Shown: positions 24,601 through 35,515 of the stretch, piece by piece
How the letters are laid out: each line of letters begins with the position of its first letter
Numbering within the stretch: position 1 is the stretch's first letter
DNA from: Haematococcus lacustris
Taxonomy: Eukaryota > Chlorophyta > Chlorophyceae > Chlamydomonadales > Haematococcaceae
DNA length: 64,000 nucleotides
Assembly: GCA_030144725.1 (NCBI GenBank)
Contig: JASKMD010000007.1
Span: 4,930,563-4,994,562, forward strand
Direction of reading: 5' to 3'
The notes under the pieces: generated by a model
What the model was told of the DNA's origin: nothing
The model's input: only the letters and a program-made list of their open reading frames with translations
The model's database searches: none
Made by a program: the position numbers and the translations under genes

Positions 24601-24759
24601 TAGTTCAGATGTGGTAAAGCCTGGTTGCTGTCATGCACGTCATATACTGCTGCCTTGTTCATGCACTGCCATGCCCTGCAGGCATCGCTGTTGTACCAAC
24701 AGCAGCTTGTCCAGGACCAAGCCAAGCAGCCAAGCCAGTGCTGTTGTTGCATAATGTGA
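21689..24759 (+). CDS. Sec14-like CRAL-TRIO lipid-transfer protein with C-terminal CaaX box
   Basis: Predicted to move phosphatidylinositol or similar lipids between membranes. Eight exons (21,689-21,793; 21,874-21,940; 22,022-22,212; 22,308-22,497; 22,696-22,880; 23,129-23,511; 23,858-24,374; 24,682-24,759) sum to 1,716 nt, 571 residues, all phases closing. The N-terminal CRAL-TRIO helix region has LRRFLRARSYDLEKA; the lipid-binding domain has YPQGYHKVDKQGRPIFIQLL, FGIMDVKGVGMSHL, YPELLGHICIINAP and ILGTDYLPGLL. A long Ser/Gly-rich linker and two coiled-coil-like VEALEK/LEVLEEAMETLL segments follow, similar in plan to plant SFH proteins. The protein ends in QCCCCIM: CCIM fits a farnesylation CaaX box with neighbouring Cys for acylation, implying membrane anchoring (inference). 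Confidence 0.9.
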
Positions 24760-25639
24760 GGTGCAATTGGATGGCTTGGGTAAAAACAGGCAGTATTGAG
24801 CAGCTGTAGCTGGCTGCCACGCCATCCTCCCAGGCATCCTCAGCAATGCTTCATACATGCGGGGTCATCCGCAGCCCCACGCAGCATCGCCGCAATCACC
24901 GTCAGCAGAAGCAGTGGCAATGGCTCGTGGCAACCTGTGTCCACGCAGTTGCAGACAGATGTGCCCTGCAGCCTCTCACTTGGTAGAGCGACAGATTCGG
25001 AAAGAGATGATGGGTGCTGCATTGGTGCCTGCTGCATGGAGCACTCAAAATCATGCACATGGCAGATGCGCAGCATGGTCATCATCACACTGCGGCAAAT
25101 AAGGTTCAGAAAGCAGGCGTAGCGCAGTGCATTTGTTGAACTTGTTGCATCTGGGATACAAATTATGTATGTTTGTTGAATGCTTTTAACAGGATTCCCT
25201 GTAGCAAGGCTGTAAGTGCGTTTTAGCATCCTAGATGTACTGCGAAGCTGCATTGGTCCATTTGCTCACGGTCCATGGCCATACCCATCCTGGTTGTCCC
25301 CATGCCTTTGTAAGGCCGCGCTGCCCGTCTGCACGAAACATACTCAGTCTCCCAGCACGCTGCATTTTGAAACTGTGTGCTGACTGCATGACCTCGACAG
25401 AGGCAGGCCAAGGTGGGCGTCCTGGCCACAGAGGACAAGGGACCATCAAGGCATCTAAGAGGGTATGGGAGAACCAACAAATGAGGCACTACCGTAACCT
25501 GCACCACCACAGACATTGCATCATAACATGGGGCAGCACCCATGGCATCCCCACAACTCCCTCGTCCCACAACACTGAAGCAAAAGAATAGGAGCCTCGA
25601 TAAGAGTTGTGCTTGGCTGTTATCGACTGTACCGCCATG
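24760..25639. other. No confident gene
   Basis: Downstream of the Sec14-like gene, including its 3' untranslated region. Open frames are short and overlap on both strands. Confidence 0.4.
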
Positions 25640-25830
25640 TGCGCATTCCATTTACAATGCTGCCTGACCCCTGTGACAAGGCTGTAGCCTAGAGCCTCTT
25701 GTAGCCGCCTGCAGCTCAAACCTGGGCACTATTGTCTGACCCTGGTGACAGGGCTAAAGCTTAAAGTTGGCATGACAAACATGCGCTGATCGTAAGCTGA
25801 CAACAGGCGTGACATGGTGTGACGTGGCGT
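25640..25830. mobile_element. Detached Fanzor-element end
   Basis: CCTGACCCCTGTGACAAGGC and, further on, AGTTGGCATGACAAACATGC followed by GCTGATCGTAAGCTGA match the 3' terminal segment of Fanzor copies A and B. No coding part is attached. The internal segment is partly duplicated here. Confidence 0.65.
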
Positions 25831-25974
25831 CACAGCAGTTACACAGCGTATATGCAACATAATCCACGGATGCCCGATAATGTTGAGTCAAGCATGCTTG
25901 CCAGACCCCTGCTGTCAACTTCCCACCTCCATTTCAGGAAAGGGCGCCTCTCAACATGTGACAGCCACACAAAG

Positions 25975-27270
25975 TCAACTGGCCCCTTGGTCACTGCTGG
26001 TGCCACTGCTGCTGCTGCTGCTGCTGCTGGTGCCGCTGCTGTTTGTGCCACCGCTGCTGCTGCTGCTGCTACTGCTGCTGTCACTGCTGCCCTCGCTGCT
26101 GCTGTCGCTGCTTGAGCTAGATGACGGGGTGGCAGCTGCTTCTCTTGCACGCCTGCGCCCACCATTCTCTGCAGCAGCCGCATCATTAACTCGGCCTCCA
26201 GCCAACCTCGCCTCCCTGTGGCCCGGCTGCTCTGCCAGACCGATGCTGCCAGACCTGCGCTGAGTGCCCCTCCCCTGCTCCTCATCTTTGAGCCTTTCTG
26301 ATCCCCTCCTCTGCGCCTCATGCCAGCGCCCTCCCTCACTCTCAAGCCCAGGGCTGTCTCTGGGACGCCTGCTGCTGAGCCCAGCAGGGGAGCGCTGGCG
26401 GGCGTGGTCAAGTGAACGGCCAGCACGACCGGGGAGTCTGGCCTCCTCCCTGTGCCCCTCTCTCTCCCTCTCATGCCCATCAATCCTCAGCCTCCCATGC
26501 TCTCTGTCCCGCTCTCTGTCCCGCTCTCTGTCCCGCTCTCTCTCTGTCCTTGCCTCATGCCACCTGTCCCTGTCCAGCTGCCTGTCCCTCCCTTGCTCCC
26601 GCTCCCTGTCTCTGGCTCCCTGCCTGCCTCTGTCAAACTCCTCATTGGCATCCGACCTCCGGTTTGTCCCCCTTTCTCTGCCGCCCTCTTCCCGGTGGGC
26701 CCCGTCACGCTGCCTGTCCCTGTCTCGACCCCTCTCACCCTCCCTCTCCTGGCCATGCTCCTGCCCTGCCCTCCGACCCATGTGCCTATCCTCACGCTGC
26801 CCACGCGCTCTGCTGCGGTCCCTGTCCTCATCCCTACCATCCCCGCCATCCCGCCTGTGGCCCCTGCCATCGTCCTTGTCCCTGGACACCTTACCATTGG
26901 CCTCCCTGCTGCTGCGTGGTGCGCCCCGGGCATCCCTGCCTGGGCTCCTGCTGCCGCCCCTCCCCTCCTGCCTGCCCAAGCTGCCATGCGGTGCCCCTCC
27001 ACCATGCTGCCCAGCATCCCACCGATCCTCAACATCCAGCTCAATGGGGGCGTCAGCTGTCTTGGTGCCATGCTCTTCCTTGTCAGAAGGTGCTGCAGCA
27101 GCATGGGAACCCCATCCACGGTCTGCCTCCTGCTGCTGCTCACTGCCTGGGTGACGCCTGCTGCTGCCCCTCCCAACGTCCCGTGAGTCATCCCTCAGCT
27201 GCTCAGTGTGAGCAGGGGGAGGCAGCTGGCCGCTTGACCGTGGCCTGTCAGCTGCTGCCTGGGTGCTGGC
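25975..27270 (-). CDS. Arg/Asp/Glu- and Ser-rich exon, possible tail of ZCCHC10-like gene
   Basis: A minus-strand exon follows a consensus acceptor (CTCACGCAG) at 27,271 and stays open for 431 codons to a stop at 25,975. It encodes RD/RE/RS-type low-complexity sequence (RDRERDRERDRE, RDRDRQRDG) and ends in poly-Ser with SSDSSSEGSSD and SSDQGAS. Such tails are common in nuclear splicing-associated proteins. Its entry phase (0) fits the donor after 29,607 in the zinc-knuckle gene, so it may be that gene's last exon across a 2.3-kb transposon-filled intron. It could also be a separate gene. The composition differs from the GC-repeat shadows nearby because acidic, basic and Ser tracts alternate. 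Confidence 0.5.
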   Translation of the reverse strand, partial: ASTQAAADRPRSSGQLPPPAHTEQLRDDSRDVGRGSSRRHPGSEQQQEADRGWGSHAAAAPSDKEEHGTKTADAPIELDVEDRWDAGQHGGGAPHGSLGRQEGRGGSRSPGRDARGAPRSSREANGKVSRDKDDGRGHRRDGGDGRDEDRDRSRARGQREDRHMGRRAGQEHGQEREGERGRDRDRQRDGAHREEGGRERGTNRRSDANEEFDRGRQGARDREREQGRDRQLDRDRWHEARTERERDRERDRERDREHGRLRIDGHEREREGHREEARLPGRAGRSLDHARQRSPAGLSSRRPRDSPGLESEGGRWHEAQRRGSERLKDEEQGRGTQRRSGSIGLAEQPGHREARLAGGRVNDAAAAENGGRRRAREAAATPSSSSSSDSSSEGSSDSSSSSSSSSGGTNSSGTSSSSSSSSGTSSDQGAS

Positions 27271-27475
27271 CTGCGTGAGCACCCCCACAACACACATCAT
27301 CATGATAGGGTGTGTGCTAAAGATGGCAGTGCTGCTGACTGCATGCCATAGACAACAGCAACACAAGCATCACATCGGCCATGCAAGCATGTACACAGCA
27401 GCTGCAAGCTTACCATACAGGGAATAGTATCAACGTCACGGAGCAAGGACCCCCCATCCCTGGCCCACCCCCTTT

Positions 27476-27640
27476 CAAAGATTGGCAAAGGATGTTGGCA
27501 TGAAACACATGCTCTATGCTCTCATGTAAGCAACAGCTTGGACAGTGCCTAATGCACACATACTGCTGGGCTACAGGCTGCTGGACCTGGCCATTGGGTG
27601 CTGGAGCGAGGGGTGGCAGCATGGTGCATGGGGTGGTGTG
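27476..27640. mobile_element. Detached Fanzor-element end, second subtype
   Basis: TGTTGGCATGAAACACATGC, CATGTAAGCAACAGCTT, GCTACAGGCTGCTGG and TTGGGTGCT match the sequence just downstream of the Fanzor copy at 62.9-63.0 kb. No nuclease coding remains. Confidence 0.65.
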
Positions 27641-27827
27641 CTTATGCAAGGATGCCCATGCCCATGCCGGAAGGGTGAGCAATGGTGGGAGCAGTCCGAC
27701 CCAGCCACACCACCCAGGAGAGAAACAGAGCACTGGCGACCAACTACTAGCAGAGCATCGCAGCCCCAGCCTTGCTGCACTGGTGTGGTGGGCGTGATAG
27801 GCTGACTGTAAACATACAGCAAACGGC

Positions 27828-27970
27828 CTGTGATGGTGACGATTACACTGGTGGCAATTACCACACTGGTGGCAATAATCACACTGGTGGCAATGATCAT
27901 ACTGATGGCATGATTACACTGATGGCAATGATCACACTGGTGGCAATGATCAAGCTGATGGTGATGGTGA
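27828..27970. repeat. 18-bp tandem repeat
   Basis: About eight degenerate units built on ACACTGGTGGCAATGATC. Confidence 0.9.
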
Positions 27971-28479
27971 CAAGGAGGCAGAGTCCTCAGGCATCCTGAT
28001 GTGTGGCTCAGCCCTTGGCTTCAAGTGCTGGCCTCACAGGCTGCAGCAAGCTGGGCCTGCTGATGACCCCAGTGCTGGTGGCTGCTGGTCACACCAAACT
28101 GTCCCTCCCCTGACATTTTGGCGGTGTGCAGCACCGTCAGGGTCAGGTTAGCCAACCTTTAAGGACCAAATATTCAGGATCACAGCCACCGAAGGTCTAC
28201 AGCCTGGGCCTAGCATCCCAGGACCCACCCAGCCGACCAAGGCTGAGGGCAAGGCCGCAAAGCCCACCTCCCAGGCACCACAGCCCACCAGGTGGCTAGA
28301 CTATGACTGTGACTCAATCCGTAATGTCGTGAGGATAGGAGAGGAGGAGCAGTCCTGAGAGCCGGCGTAATGGCTTTGAGGTGCGAGAGTGATGTGGAGG
28401 AGTGACACACTGGTATGAGCAGGTAGCAGGTATGAGCCTAATGGCGCAATGACTCAAAAGAAGCGGAAGAACACCGCCA

Positions 28480-29104
28480 AGCCGGGGTCAGGCCATAGTG
28501 CAGGTGGTAGGCGCCCATGCCATGTGCACGGAACATGAGTCCACACAGACAACACCGCTTTGTAGTGGTTACTAATGGTCCACTCCACTATAGGCTCTAG
28601 TGAGGGTCAAGGTGCTGAAAGGGCCATGTGAGGACCAAGTGCCAGTGGACCAAGGGCCAGTGAGGGGCCAAGTGCTAAGTGCAAGGTGTACTAGGACATC
28701 AGATACTGGCTGCTGCAAGACCACCCGCCTATGGCCCAAGACCGACAGACTCTAGCACCTCATAGTGGCCCCGCTGATAGAGATAGTGGCCCCGCTGCAG
28801 TTGTGCTTGTAGCCTGATCTGCCTGATCTGTCTGAAGGGCAAGGAGTGGTCCTTAGTCCCGTGGCGCGTTTGGATCTACCGTGACAGATGACAACATCAA
28901 GGGAAAGCAGGCCACTTCAGCCAGTGCCAGCCCTTAGGGCATCAGCTGGCAGGCCTACCAAGCTCACGTAGCTGCCATGTTCAAGGAGCTTGAGGCTGCA
29001 CTTCTGGAGCATGGTGAGCTCTCAGGGCAGCAACACATTAGCCAGTGCCCCTGTAGAGTACCCTGGACTGGGCTACAAGCGGGCGCAAGACCACCACCCA
29101 AGAC

Positions 29105-29142
<38 letters not shown>

Positions 29143-29260
29143 GCCGCAGGTTGTTGTTGGCAATGCATGGGCCAAATTGTGATGCGCTCCCCTGCAGTCC
29201 AACCGGGTGCAGGAGGTGAAAGGCTCAAAGCTCATGAGCCCAACAGCTAGTGCCATCGCA
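28480..29260 (+). mobile_element. Composite of Fanzor remnants and repeat X
   Basis: Three blocks adjoin. About 28,485-28,640 is a copy B-type Fanzor end (GGTGGTAGGCGCCCATGCCA ... GTAGTGGTTACTAATGG). About 28,895-29,050 (repeat X) matches the reverse complement of about 32,940-33,180, including an open stretch VKELEAAL/FKELEAAL and GSNTLA. About 29,052-29,145 encodes the Fanzor C-terminal tail EYPGLGYKRAQD followed by a CAG run of about 12 units. The order suggests recombination between element copies, within the possible large intron of the ZCCHC10-like gene. Confidence 0.6.
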
Positions 29261-29606
29261 TGTGTGGGCACACTGCTGTTCCTGCCTGACATGGGTGTTC
29301 CTGCCTGACAAGGGTGTGATCACAAGGGTGTGATCAGTGATGCATTACAGACTGTTGCCCGCCATGGACACACTGCAACATCGCCGCATGGACACACGGC
29401 AACATCGCCGCATGGACACACTGCAACATCACCGCAGCTGTGGGTCCTAGAGCCAAGGTGTCAGTGCTAACGGTGACGATGAAAAAGTGGACGGTGATGA
29501 TGGACAGTGGATGGTTGGCGGTGACGATGATGCTGCTTGCTGCGGCAATGTTGTCAAGAACACCCAGGGCTGAGATCACAGCACATGCCTGATGGCCGGG
29601 ACCTAC

Positions 29607-30700
29607 CTTGCCATCCTGCTGTGTTGGCTCAGCTTTGCTGTGGCGTGGTCTCTTGTGAGGAGGCTGTTCCTTTGCCTGAGCATCGTCGTCACTGCCGCTG
29701 CTGCTGCTGCTGCTTGAGGTGCTACTGTCACTGTCGCTGCTGCTGTCACTGCTACTGTCACTGTCACTGCCACTGTCACTCGAGCTGCTACTGCTGTCAT
29801 CTGAGCTGCTGCTGCTGTCGTCTGAGCTTCTGCTGCTGTCACCTGAGCTGCTGCTACTATCATCTGAGCTGCTACTACTGTCGTCTGAGCTGCTGCTGTC
29901 ATCCGAGCTGCTGCTGCTGCTGCTGGATGAGGAGGGTGACGGCTTGCGCTTCCGCTGCTTTGCTGCTGCTTTCTCAACCTGCTTTGCAGCAGCTGCTGCT
30001 GCCTTGACAGCTGCCTTCTGTTCTGGTGTCTGAAGCTCGGGAGGCACCTCAGAAGCATCCATGAAGCGCTGGCGAGCCTGCACAGCAGCCACGACAGTCT
30101 GACACACTGATACCCCTCTGGACTAGTTGCTGTGCAAAACACCACAGTGGCCAGCTGCAGCGCAGAACATGCTGGTCAGGGGCATATGTGGCTAAAGTCA
30201 TGGCTGCCATGGCTGCTGCCTGGAGGTGCGAGAGTGATGTAGAGGAGTGACAAAGTGGTATTAGCAGGTATGAGCTGGTAGCTGGTATGAGCCTAGCGAT
30301 GCTTTGTGCACCTTGGGGTTTAAAAGCTGTTGAGTACGAGAAGGTCTGGCAAGGTATTTGGCCTCCCCCTTGCATTCGTAGGTGTAGTGACCCATCTGCA
30401 TGATACAGGTAGGGAGAACCTGTTGGGGTTGACCTCCACAAGAATCAAGGTAAATGCAGGCCACGGCCGTTGTTTCGAGAATTGCTGCTGGGGGTTAACA
30501 AATGACATCCTGTCTACCTCTAGGCATTTCTGGCATCGAACACGTTGGCGGTCGGCTTGTGCGGCGTTTGTCGCCTGAAGGAGCGCACCCAAGCAAGCAA
30601 CATAGTTATAATCAATGCCAAGCCCTTGCTGCGAGCGAGATGCCGCGCCTGCCTTGTAGCGCCCAGCAAGATGAGACGACCCAGAACCGAGTAGACCCAT
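29607..30700 (-). CDS. ZCCHC10-like zinc-knuckle protein with Ser-rich tail
   Basis: Three minus-strand exons: 30,700-30,518, 30,395-30,312 and 30,095-29,607, all GT-AG and phase 0. The junction of exons 1 and 2 forms a CCHC zinc knuckle, RCQKCLE + MGHYTYECKG, followed by KYLARPSRTQQL, the diagnostic stretch of ZCCHC10 proteins. Exon 3 has an Ala/Lys-rich helix, KQRKRKPS, a long SSSDDSSSS acidic-Ser array and PPHKRPRHSK near its end. These proteins are nuclear; their biochemical role is poorly known. The ATG at 30,700 is the first in frame. The exon 3 donor (AAG/GTAGGT) means at least one more exon, perhaps the one at 27,270-25,975; otherwise read-through stops at 29,334. Confidence 0.8.
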
Positions 30701-30729
30701 TGTTGTTTTGTTCTTTTCAATCAAAAGGG

Positions 30730-31075
30730 CTAGCCGACAGGATCAGCATTGGAAGTTGTTGTCCTGCAAAGAACTTTACAAAAAACACAAACATGCCAGC
30801 AGAGTACATGCATACTTTCTGTGCCGCTGCTTCGTTTCCCCCTTACCAACACGTCTGTTGCCAATAAGACTGAGTGCTGCTGAGGATGGAGCTGTGCAGC
30901 ACACCGCCGGCTCTTTTGCCGCCTCTGATGCCGCTGCACCTGGGCCGGCTCTTGCCACCGCTGCTGCGCCGCCACGTGCCGGGTGGCCTTCTCCCGCTGC
31001 TTACGCAGCTGTGATCTCCGTGTCCGCAGTGTGTTCACACTCTTTGCCCGGTCGGCCAGGTCCAGCAGCTTTGAC
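30730..31075 (-). other. Basic open frame abutting the hAT insertion
   Basis: From about 31,075 to 30,870 the minus strand encodes SKLLDLADRAKSVNTLRTRR and more Arg/Gln-rich sequence. It has no recognisable domain and its upstream part is cut by the hAT insertion site. Probably a fragment of another repeat or an exon of an unrecognised gene. Confidence 0.25.
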
Positions 31076-31087
31076 TGGCCAGTGTAC

Positions 31088-32672
31088 CAGTGTTTTTTTT
31101 TTAACGCTATATATAGCGATCGCTATAAAAAGCGACATTTCAGAGGGCTCCGTGCGCTATGGATTGGACCCCTTGCGGACTGTGCTTAGCGCATCGCGTT
31201 ATAAAAAGTGGACTTTGTACTGCAGCCGCAGCTCGGCTAAGAGCCGCAATTTGGATAAGCGCCGCAATCCCGATGGCTGATGGCCGTGCCCGCCGAGGGT
31301 GTAGCGATGGTGCCTACTTACAAGCCAGGGCACACGGCAGCAACGGCAGCAACAGGACAGCTGGCTCATTGGCGATCGCCCACTGTGGCTTTCAAACCAA
31401 GGGCTCGATGCCTCAAACCAGTACAAGGCGCGCTGCGAACGCTGCAACAAGAGCTTCAACTGCAACTTGCATACCATCAAGACCCCTTCTTTGTCGAGGA
31501 CCTTATGCATGAGGTGGCCCTGACGGCCAACAAGATCACTGCCATGTACTCAGGCCCCTCCCCCTTCTCTGCACTGGACTTTCCTGAGCTGACAGCCTTC
31601 ACCAATGTGGCAGGACCTGGCAGCTGCCTGGTGTACAACAGCTCTGGCCATTTGGCATTGCAGCCGCATGGGAGTGGCAGTATGACAGTGCAATCAGATG
31701 AGGCTGACAGTGACAGTGAGGATGAGGAGGAGGTAGGCAGCAGGCAGGCAGCAGCAGACATGGAGACAATGTTTGGTGAGAATGAGGAGGAGGAGGAAGG
31801 CAGTGAGCGAGGCAGTGTGCCGGTACAGCTGTACGCCATCCCCCCAAAAGGGCGCCGGGCTGCTTCAGTGCCAGCCAGTGACTTCCAGCAGCATGTCGAC
31901 AGTGCCAAGCAGGAGCTGGCAGCAACAGCAGATGCTGTAGTACGTGACCTACACAGCCGCTTCCTCCCACCGGAGCATGCCAGAGGACTGGCTGTTGTGT
32001 ACGCCCACTACTGGGACAAGCAGCCCAGCGATGAAGACTTTTTTGAGCGCCTGGCCATTGTCAAGGCCCGGTACTGCATGGACGCGACCCTGGGCTAACG
32101 GCCAACTGGCGCCAGCCTTGTTGGACCAGCAAAAGCTATCTGCCCAGCAATCAGCATTTGTGGAAGTCATGCGCTGCCAAGCTGAACACCGTGTGGAGCT
32201 AAGCTCAGCAGCAGCCAACCCAGCCAAGGAGACCACCAAGCTGTGGCGCTACCTGGCTGGCCAACCCATCACCAAGGCTGACATCTTGGAGTAAATCAAG
32301 CTGGCAGAGCTTGCTCTGGTCATGACAGGCTCAGTGGAGGAGGAGCGCATGTTCTCAGCCATGGCTTACCTCAAAGATGACACCCGCAACAGGCTGCAAG
32401 AGTGCCACTTGAATGTATGCGCCCGTGTCTTCAGCAGCAATCAATTTGATTTGGACACATTCCCAGATGAGCGTGCCATTAGCAAGTGGCTGGATAACGC
32501 TGCTGTGCGTGGGCGCTACCGCATTTGATTGGGCATATTGCTTTAATTTGACATTTTTGTTGTGCGCTATGGGGCCCAATAGGGTCGCGCTATGAACATG
32601 ACAGTCCCAATCTGAGCCATGACACTTTGTGCTATGAAATTGGAAAGAGGCCAAATGAAAAAAAAAACACTG
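31088..32672 (+). mobile_element. hAT transposon (1,585 bp) with 8-bp target duplication
   Basis: Perfect 15-bp terminal inverted repeats (CAGTG followed by ten T) at 31,088-31,102 and 32,658-32,672 are flanked by identical 8-bp CAGTGTAC at 31,080-31,087 and 32,673-32,680. Subterminal regions repeat CGCTAT-type motifs, including palindromic GCTATATATAGC and GCGATCGC. The interior holds a degraded transposase. An unoccupied version of the target (ACTGGCCAGTGTACCC) is present at 52,198-52,213. Confidence 0.95.
31280..32528 (+). pseudogene. hAT transposase remnant
   Basis: Coding traces run across changing frames. A BED-finger-like segment KARCERCNKSFNCNLHTIK is at about 31,415-31,480. An open frame (31,495-32,098) with acidic DSDSEDEEE follows. 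A second frame (31,950-32,528) contains a TAA at 32,292-32,294 and ends in a hAT dimerisation domain with SVEEERMFSAM, YLKDDTRNRL and FPDERAISKWL. Most of the catalytic region expected in a full-length hAT transposase (about 600-800 residues) is missing, so the element is not autonomous. Confidence 0.75.
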
Positions 32673-32678
32673 CAGTGT

Positions 32679-32936
<258 letters not shown>

Positions 32937-33190
32937 CGCATGCTCCAGGCCAGCATTCTAGCTAATGTGTTGCTACCCTGCGAGCTCACCATGTTCCAGT
33001 ACTGCGCATGACGCTCTGCTTGCCACCATACTGGCTGTTCTGGCTGTGTCTCAAGCGCCTCTGGTCGGCCCAGTGCAGCCTCAAGCTCCTTGACCACGGC
33101 AGTTACATCAGCTTAGTAGGCCTGCCATCTGATGCCGTCAGGGCTAGCACTGGCTGAAGTGGCCTGCAAACTCGCTACGGAAGAGGTGCT
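32937..33190. repeat. Dispersed repeat X, second copy
   Basis: The reverse complement of about 32,940-33,180 matches about 28,895-29,050, with shared GCCACTTCAGCCAGTGC, GGCAGGCCTAC, CAAGGAGCTTGAGGCTGCAC and GCAACACATTAGC. Function unknown. Confidence 0.7.
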
Positions 33191-33960
33191 ACCTGCACAT
33201 TAGCCCATTGGTGGCATCCTCCCGCCCAGGTCCATCGCCACCGTCACATGTTGTTGTTGCCCCATGCATCTCCCCACCCTGACACCATGCATGGTAGCCC
33301 ATCCCGGCTCAGCAGCTGCTCTGAGGTGGAGGCGGAGGGGGTCCTGGTGGCCAGTAGCTGGGGAGGGGACAGTGAAGCAGGTGGAGGGGCCATGCTGGTG
33401 GGCAACGAGGGAGGTGCAAGGAGGCCAGGGCAAGGCTAAGTGAGGGGAAAGAGGGGCAGGACCAGCAGGGCGAGGGTAAGGTGTCCCCAACTAACAGAAA
33501 ACCTACCCCTGGTAATCAAAACGACGCCGCGTCCCAGCCACGTGGTCTCTAATTGTGCTACGCACATCCCTGGATAGAGCACTCTGTCAGCTACGGGGTG
33601 AAGCGTGTTTAACTAATTCCCGTGCATTGTGTTGAGCGCACTGACGACTCAAATATCAACATTCAAATTCATGCGTGTATTGCTCATGCGGGCCTCGCCG
33701 CGATCGACCGCCGCGACCGACGTGGCCCATAAGCCCGGTCAGGGACAGTCGCCGCAGAAAAAACGGTTATCGCGGCATGCCAAACAGATGCAACTGAGCA
33801 GTACAAGGTGTGTAGGCCATTGCTTTGTTACCTTGCTGGGTAGGTTGGGTCCGATCCCTCATGCCCGCCTTGCGCTTGCGTGTCGAGCTCGTGCTCATCT
33901 CCGTTGTTGTCCCCTGCTGCTCCTGAGGTGCAGCAACAAGTGGAGGGGTGAGCAACCCTA
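33191..33960. other. No confident gene; contains shared block Y
   Basis: Block Y at 33,478-33,521 (GGTGTCCCCAACTAACAGAA ... CAAAACGAC) recurs at 52,227-52,272 and, inverted, at 62,628-62,672. The rest has no supportable gene. Confidence 0.5.
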
Positions 33961-33964
33961 GGGC

Positions 33965-34320
33965 TGCACTAGCACTTGCTGCCAGCTGCTGCCAGGGGGG
34001 TGCAGCAGGAGGGGGGGGCAGGTCAGGGGCGTCACCCGCACCAGCTGCCAGCTGCTGCCAGGGGGGTGCAGCAGGAGGGAGGGGCAGGTCAGGGGCGGCA
34101 CCCACACCAGCTGCCTGCTGCTGCCAGGGGGGTGCAGCAGGAGGGGGGGGCAGGTCAGGGGCGGCACCCACACCAGCTGCCTGCTGCTGCCAGGGGGGTG
34201 CAGCAGGAGGGGGGGGCAGGTCAGGGGCGGCACCCACACCAGCTGCCTGCTGCTGCCAGGGGGGTGCAGCAGGAGGGGGGGGAGGGTCAGGGGCGGCACC
34301 CACACCAGCACCTGCTGCTG
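33965..34320. repeat. ~63-bp minisatellite, about five and a half copies
   Basis: Units contain CTGCTGCCAGGGGGGTGCAG, AGGAGGGGGGGCAGGTCAGG and GGCGGCACCCACACCAG. Confidence 0.95.
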
Positions 34321-34329
34321 CCCACAGCT

Positions 34330-34640
34330 CATCCCCATGCAGGGGTGGGAGGGGGTGGGAGGGGGTGGAAAGGCAGTGCTAGGGGGTGGGAGGGCGGGGC
34401 TGGGGCTGGGAGGGGGTGGGGGGGGGTGGGAGGGTGGGGCTGGGGCTGGGAGGGGGTGGGAGTGCGGGCTGGGGGTGGGAGGGGTGGGGAAGGCGGGGCT
34501 GGGGCTGGAAGGGGGTGGGAGGGGGTGGGAGGGCGGGGCTGGGGGTGGGAGGGCTGGGGGTGGGGCTGGGGGTGGGAGGGCTGGGGGTGGGGCTGGGGCT
34601 GGGAGGGGGTGGGGCTGCCAGGGGGTGGTCCGGTTGGGCT
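34330..34640. repeat. G-run tract with quadruplex potential
   Basis: Dense GGGAGGGGGTGGGAGGG and GGGGCTGGGGCTGGGAGGG runs on the plus strand. Many sets of four G-runs with short loops occur, so G-quadruplex formation is likely in principle. Part of the segmental duplication. Confidence 0.9.
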
Positions 34641-35515
34641 AGTCAGCACTGCAAGGCAAAGTTAGGTCAGGCCAAAGTATGTTCCCACAAGCCTACTCAA
34701 TGAAATGACGTGCTTTCTTCTCCAGCAGCTGTGACGTTGAGTAAGGAACAGAAGTACAGATCGAAAGTCTGAAAAGTCGCAGTGGTCAGCTCACAACATA
34801 CTACTTTGTGGATGGGGGTCCCATTTCCTGTGTGACTGGCGAGAGAGAGACGCACATTCTCCGCGTTTCTTGCAATGTCGATCAGTAACTTGCCCCTCGA
34901 CGTTCTTCCGACGCCGCCTGCACCAATGAAAGGCTTGCGGAGTGAGCCTGGCGGGCTAAACATAGATTGTACTTCAGGCTCGATGCCAAGCGCAGTTCGC
35001 TCATTGGTGCCGCTACTCACCACTAGAACAACCGATAGTGAGCAGCTGAGGTGTGTCCGCGCTCGCTTGCGCCGGCGTGGACTCTGATGCAAGGATTAAC
35101 GCGCCGCTTGCCAGTAGATGCGGAGTAATACGCAGGTGCCAATGCAACAAACGCTATCGAAATTGGTGCACTCTGTAGCGAGTACTTGCATGAAGATTAC
35201 CAACCCCATGTTGGGGACTCTTGAGCGAGGGAGACAACCCTGAGACGGGCCAGGCCCAGAGAGAGAGGGGCTACCTCATGTGCCTCTCTAAACTGACTGT
35301 ACATTGCTGTCGCGTTAATGTCGAGGTAGACTTCGGGTAGAGGGCAGAGAACATCAATGGCAACAAGGCGGCCGGATGTGTATGATGCATGACACATGGG
35401 ATGGGACCAGGGGCAGCAACGAGTCAGCTCAGCAGTGAATGACCAGCAGCCTTGTGAGAGGCAGCTAAACAAACGGAGGGCCACCAGGCCTGAAGACTGG
35501 GCCTGCTGCGTCCAG
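34396..35515. repeat. Segmental duplication, copy 1
   Basis: Matches 52,068-53,225 in the same orientation at high identity, including the G-run tract, GCCAAAGTATGTTCCCACAA, a region with minus-strand open frame RKPFIGAGGVGRTSRG, and a Fanzor fragment at its right end. Copy 2 carries an extra ~80-bp block at 52,190-52,273; copy 1 has small extra pieces. The two copies part abruptly after CGTCCAGCAT at 35,515/53,229. Confidence 0.85.
35396..35515 (+). pseudogene. Fanzor-like middle fragment, copy F
   Basis: QRVSSAVNDQQPCERQLNKR followed by RATRPED matches the region after the RuvC-II-like motif in the other Fanzor copies. The preceding glutamate motif and everything downstream are missing. 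Confidence 0.65.

Noticed and set aside
26264..27278. Plus-strand Ser/Leu/Pro-rich open frames
   Set aside because: Antisense of the RD/RE/Ser-rich exon; codon pattern explained by the minus strand.
34330..34665. Gly/Trp-rich open frames
   Set aside because: Produced by G-run repeats in every plus frame.
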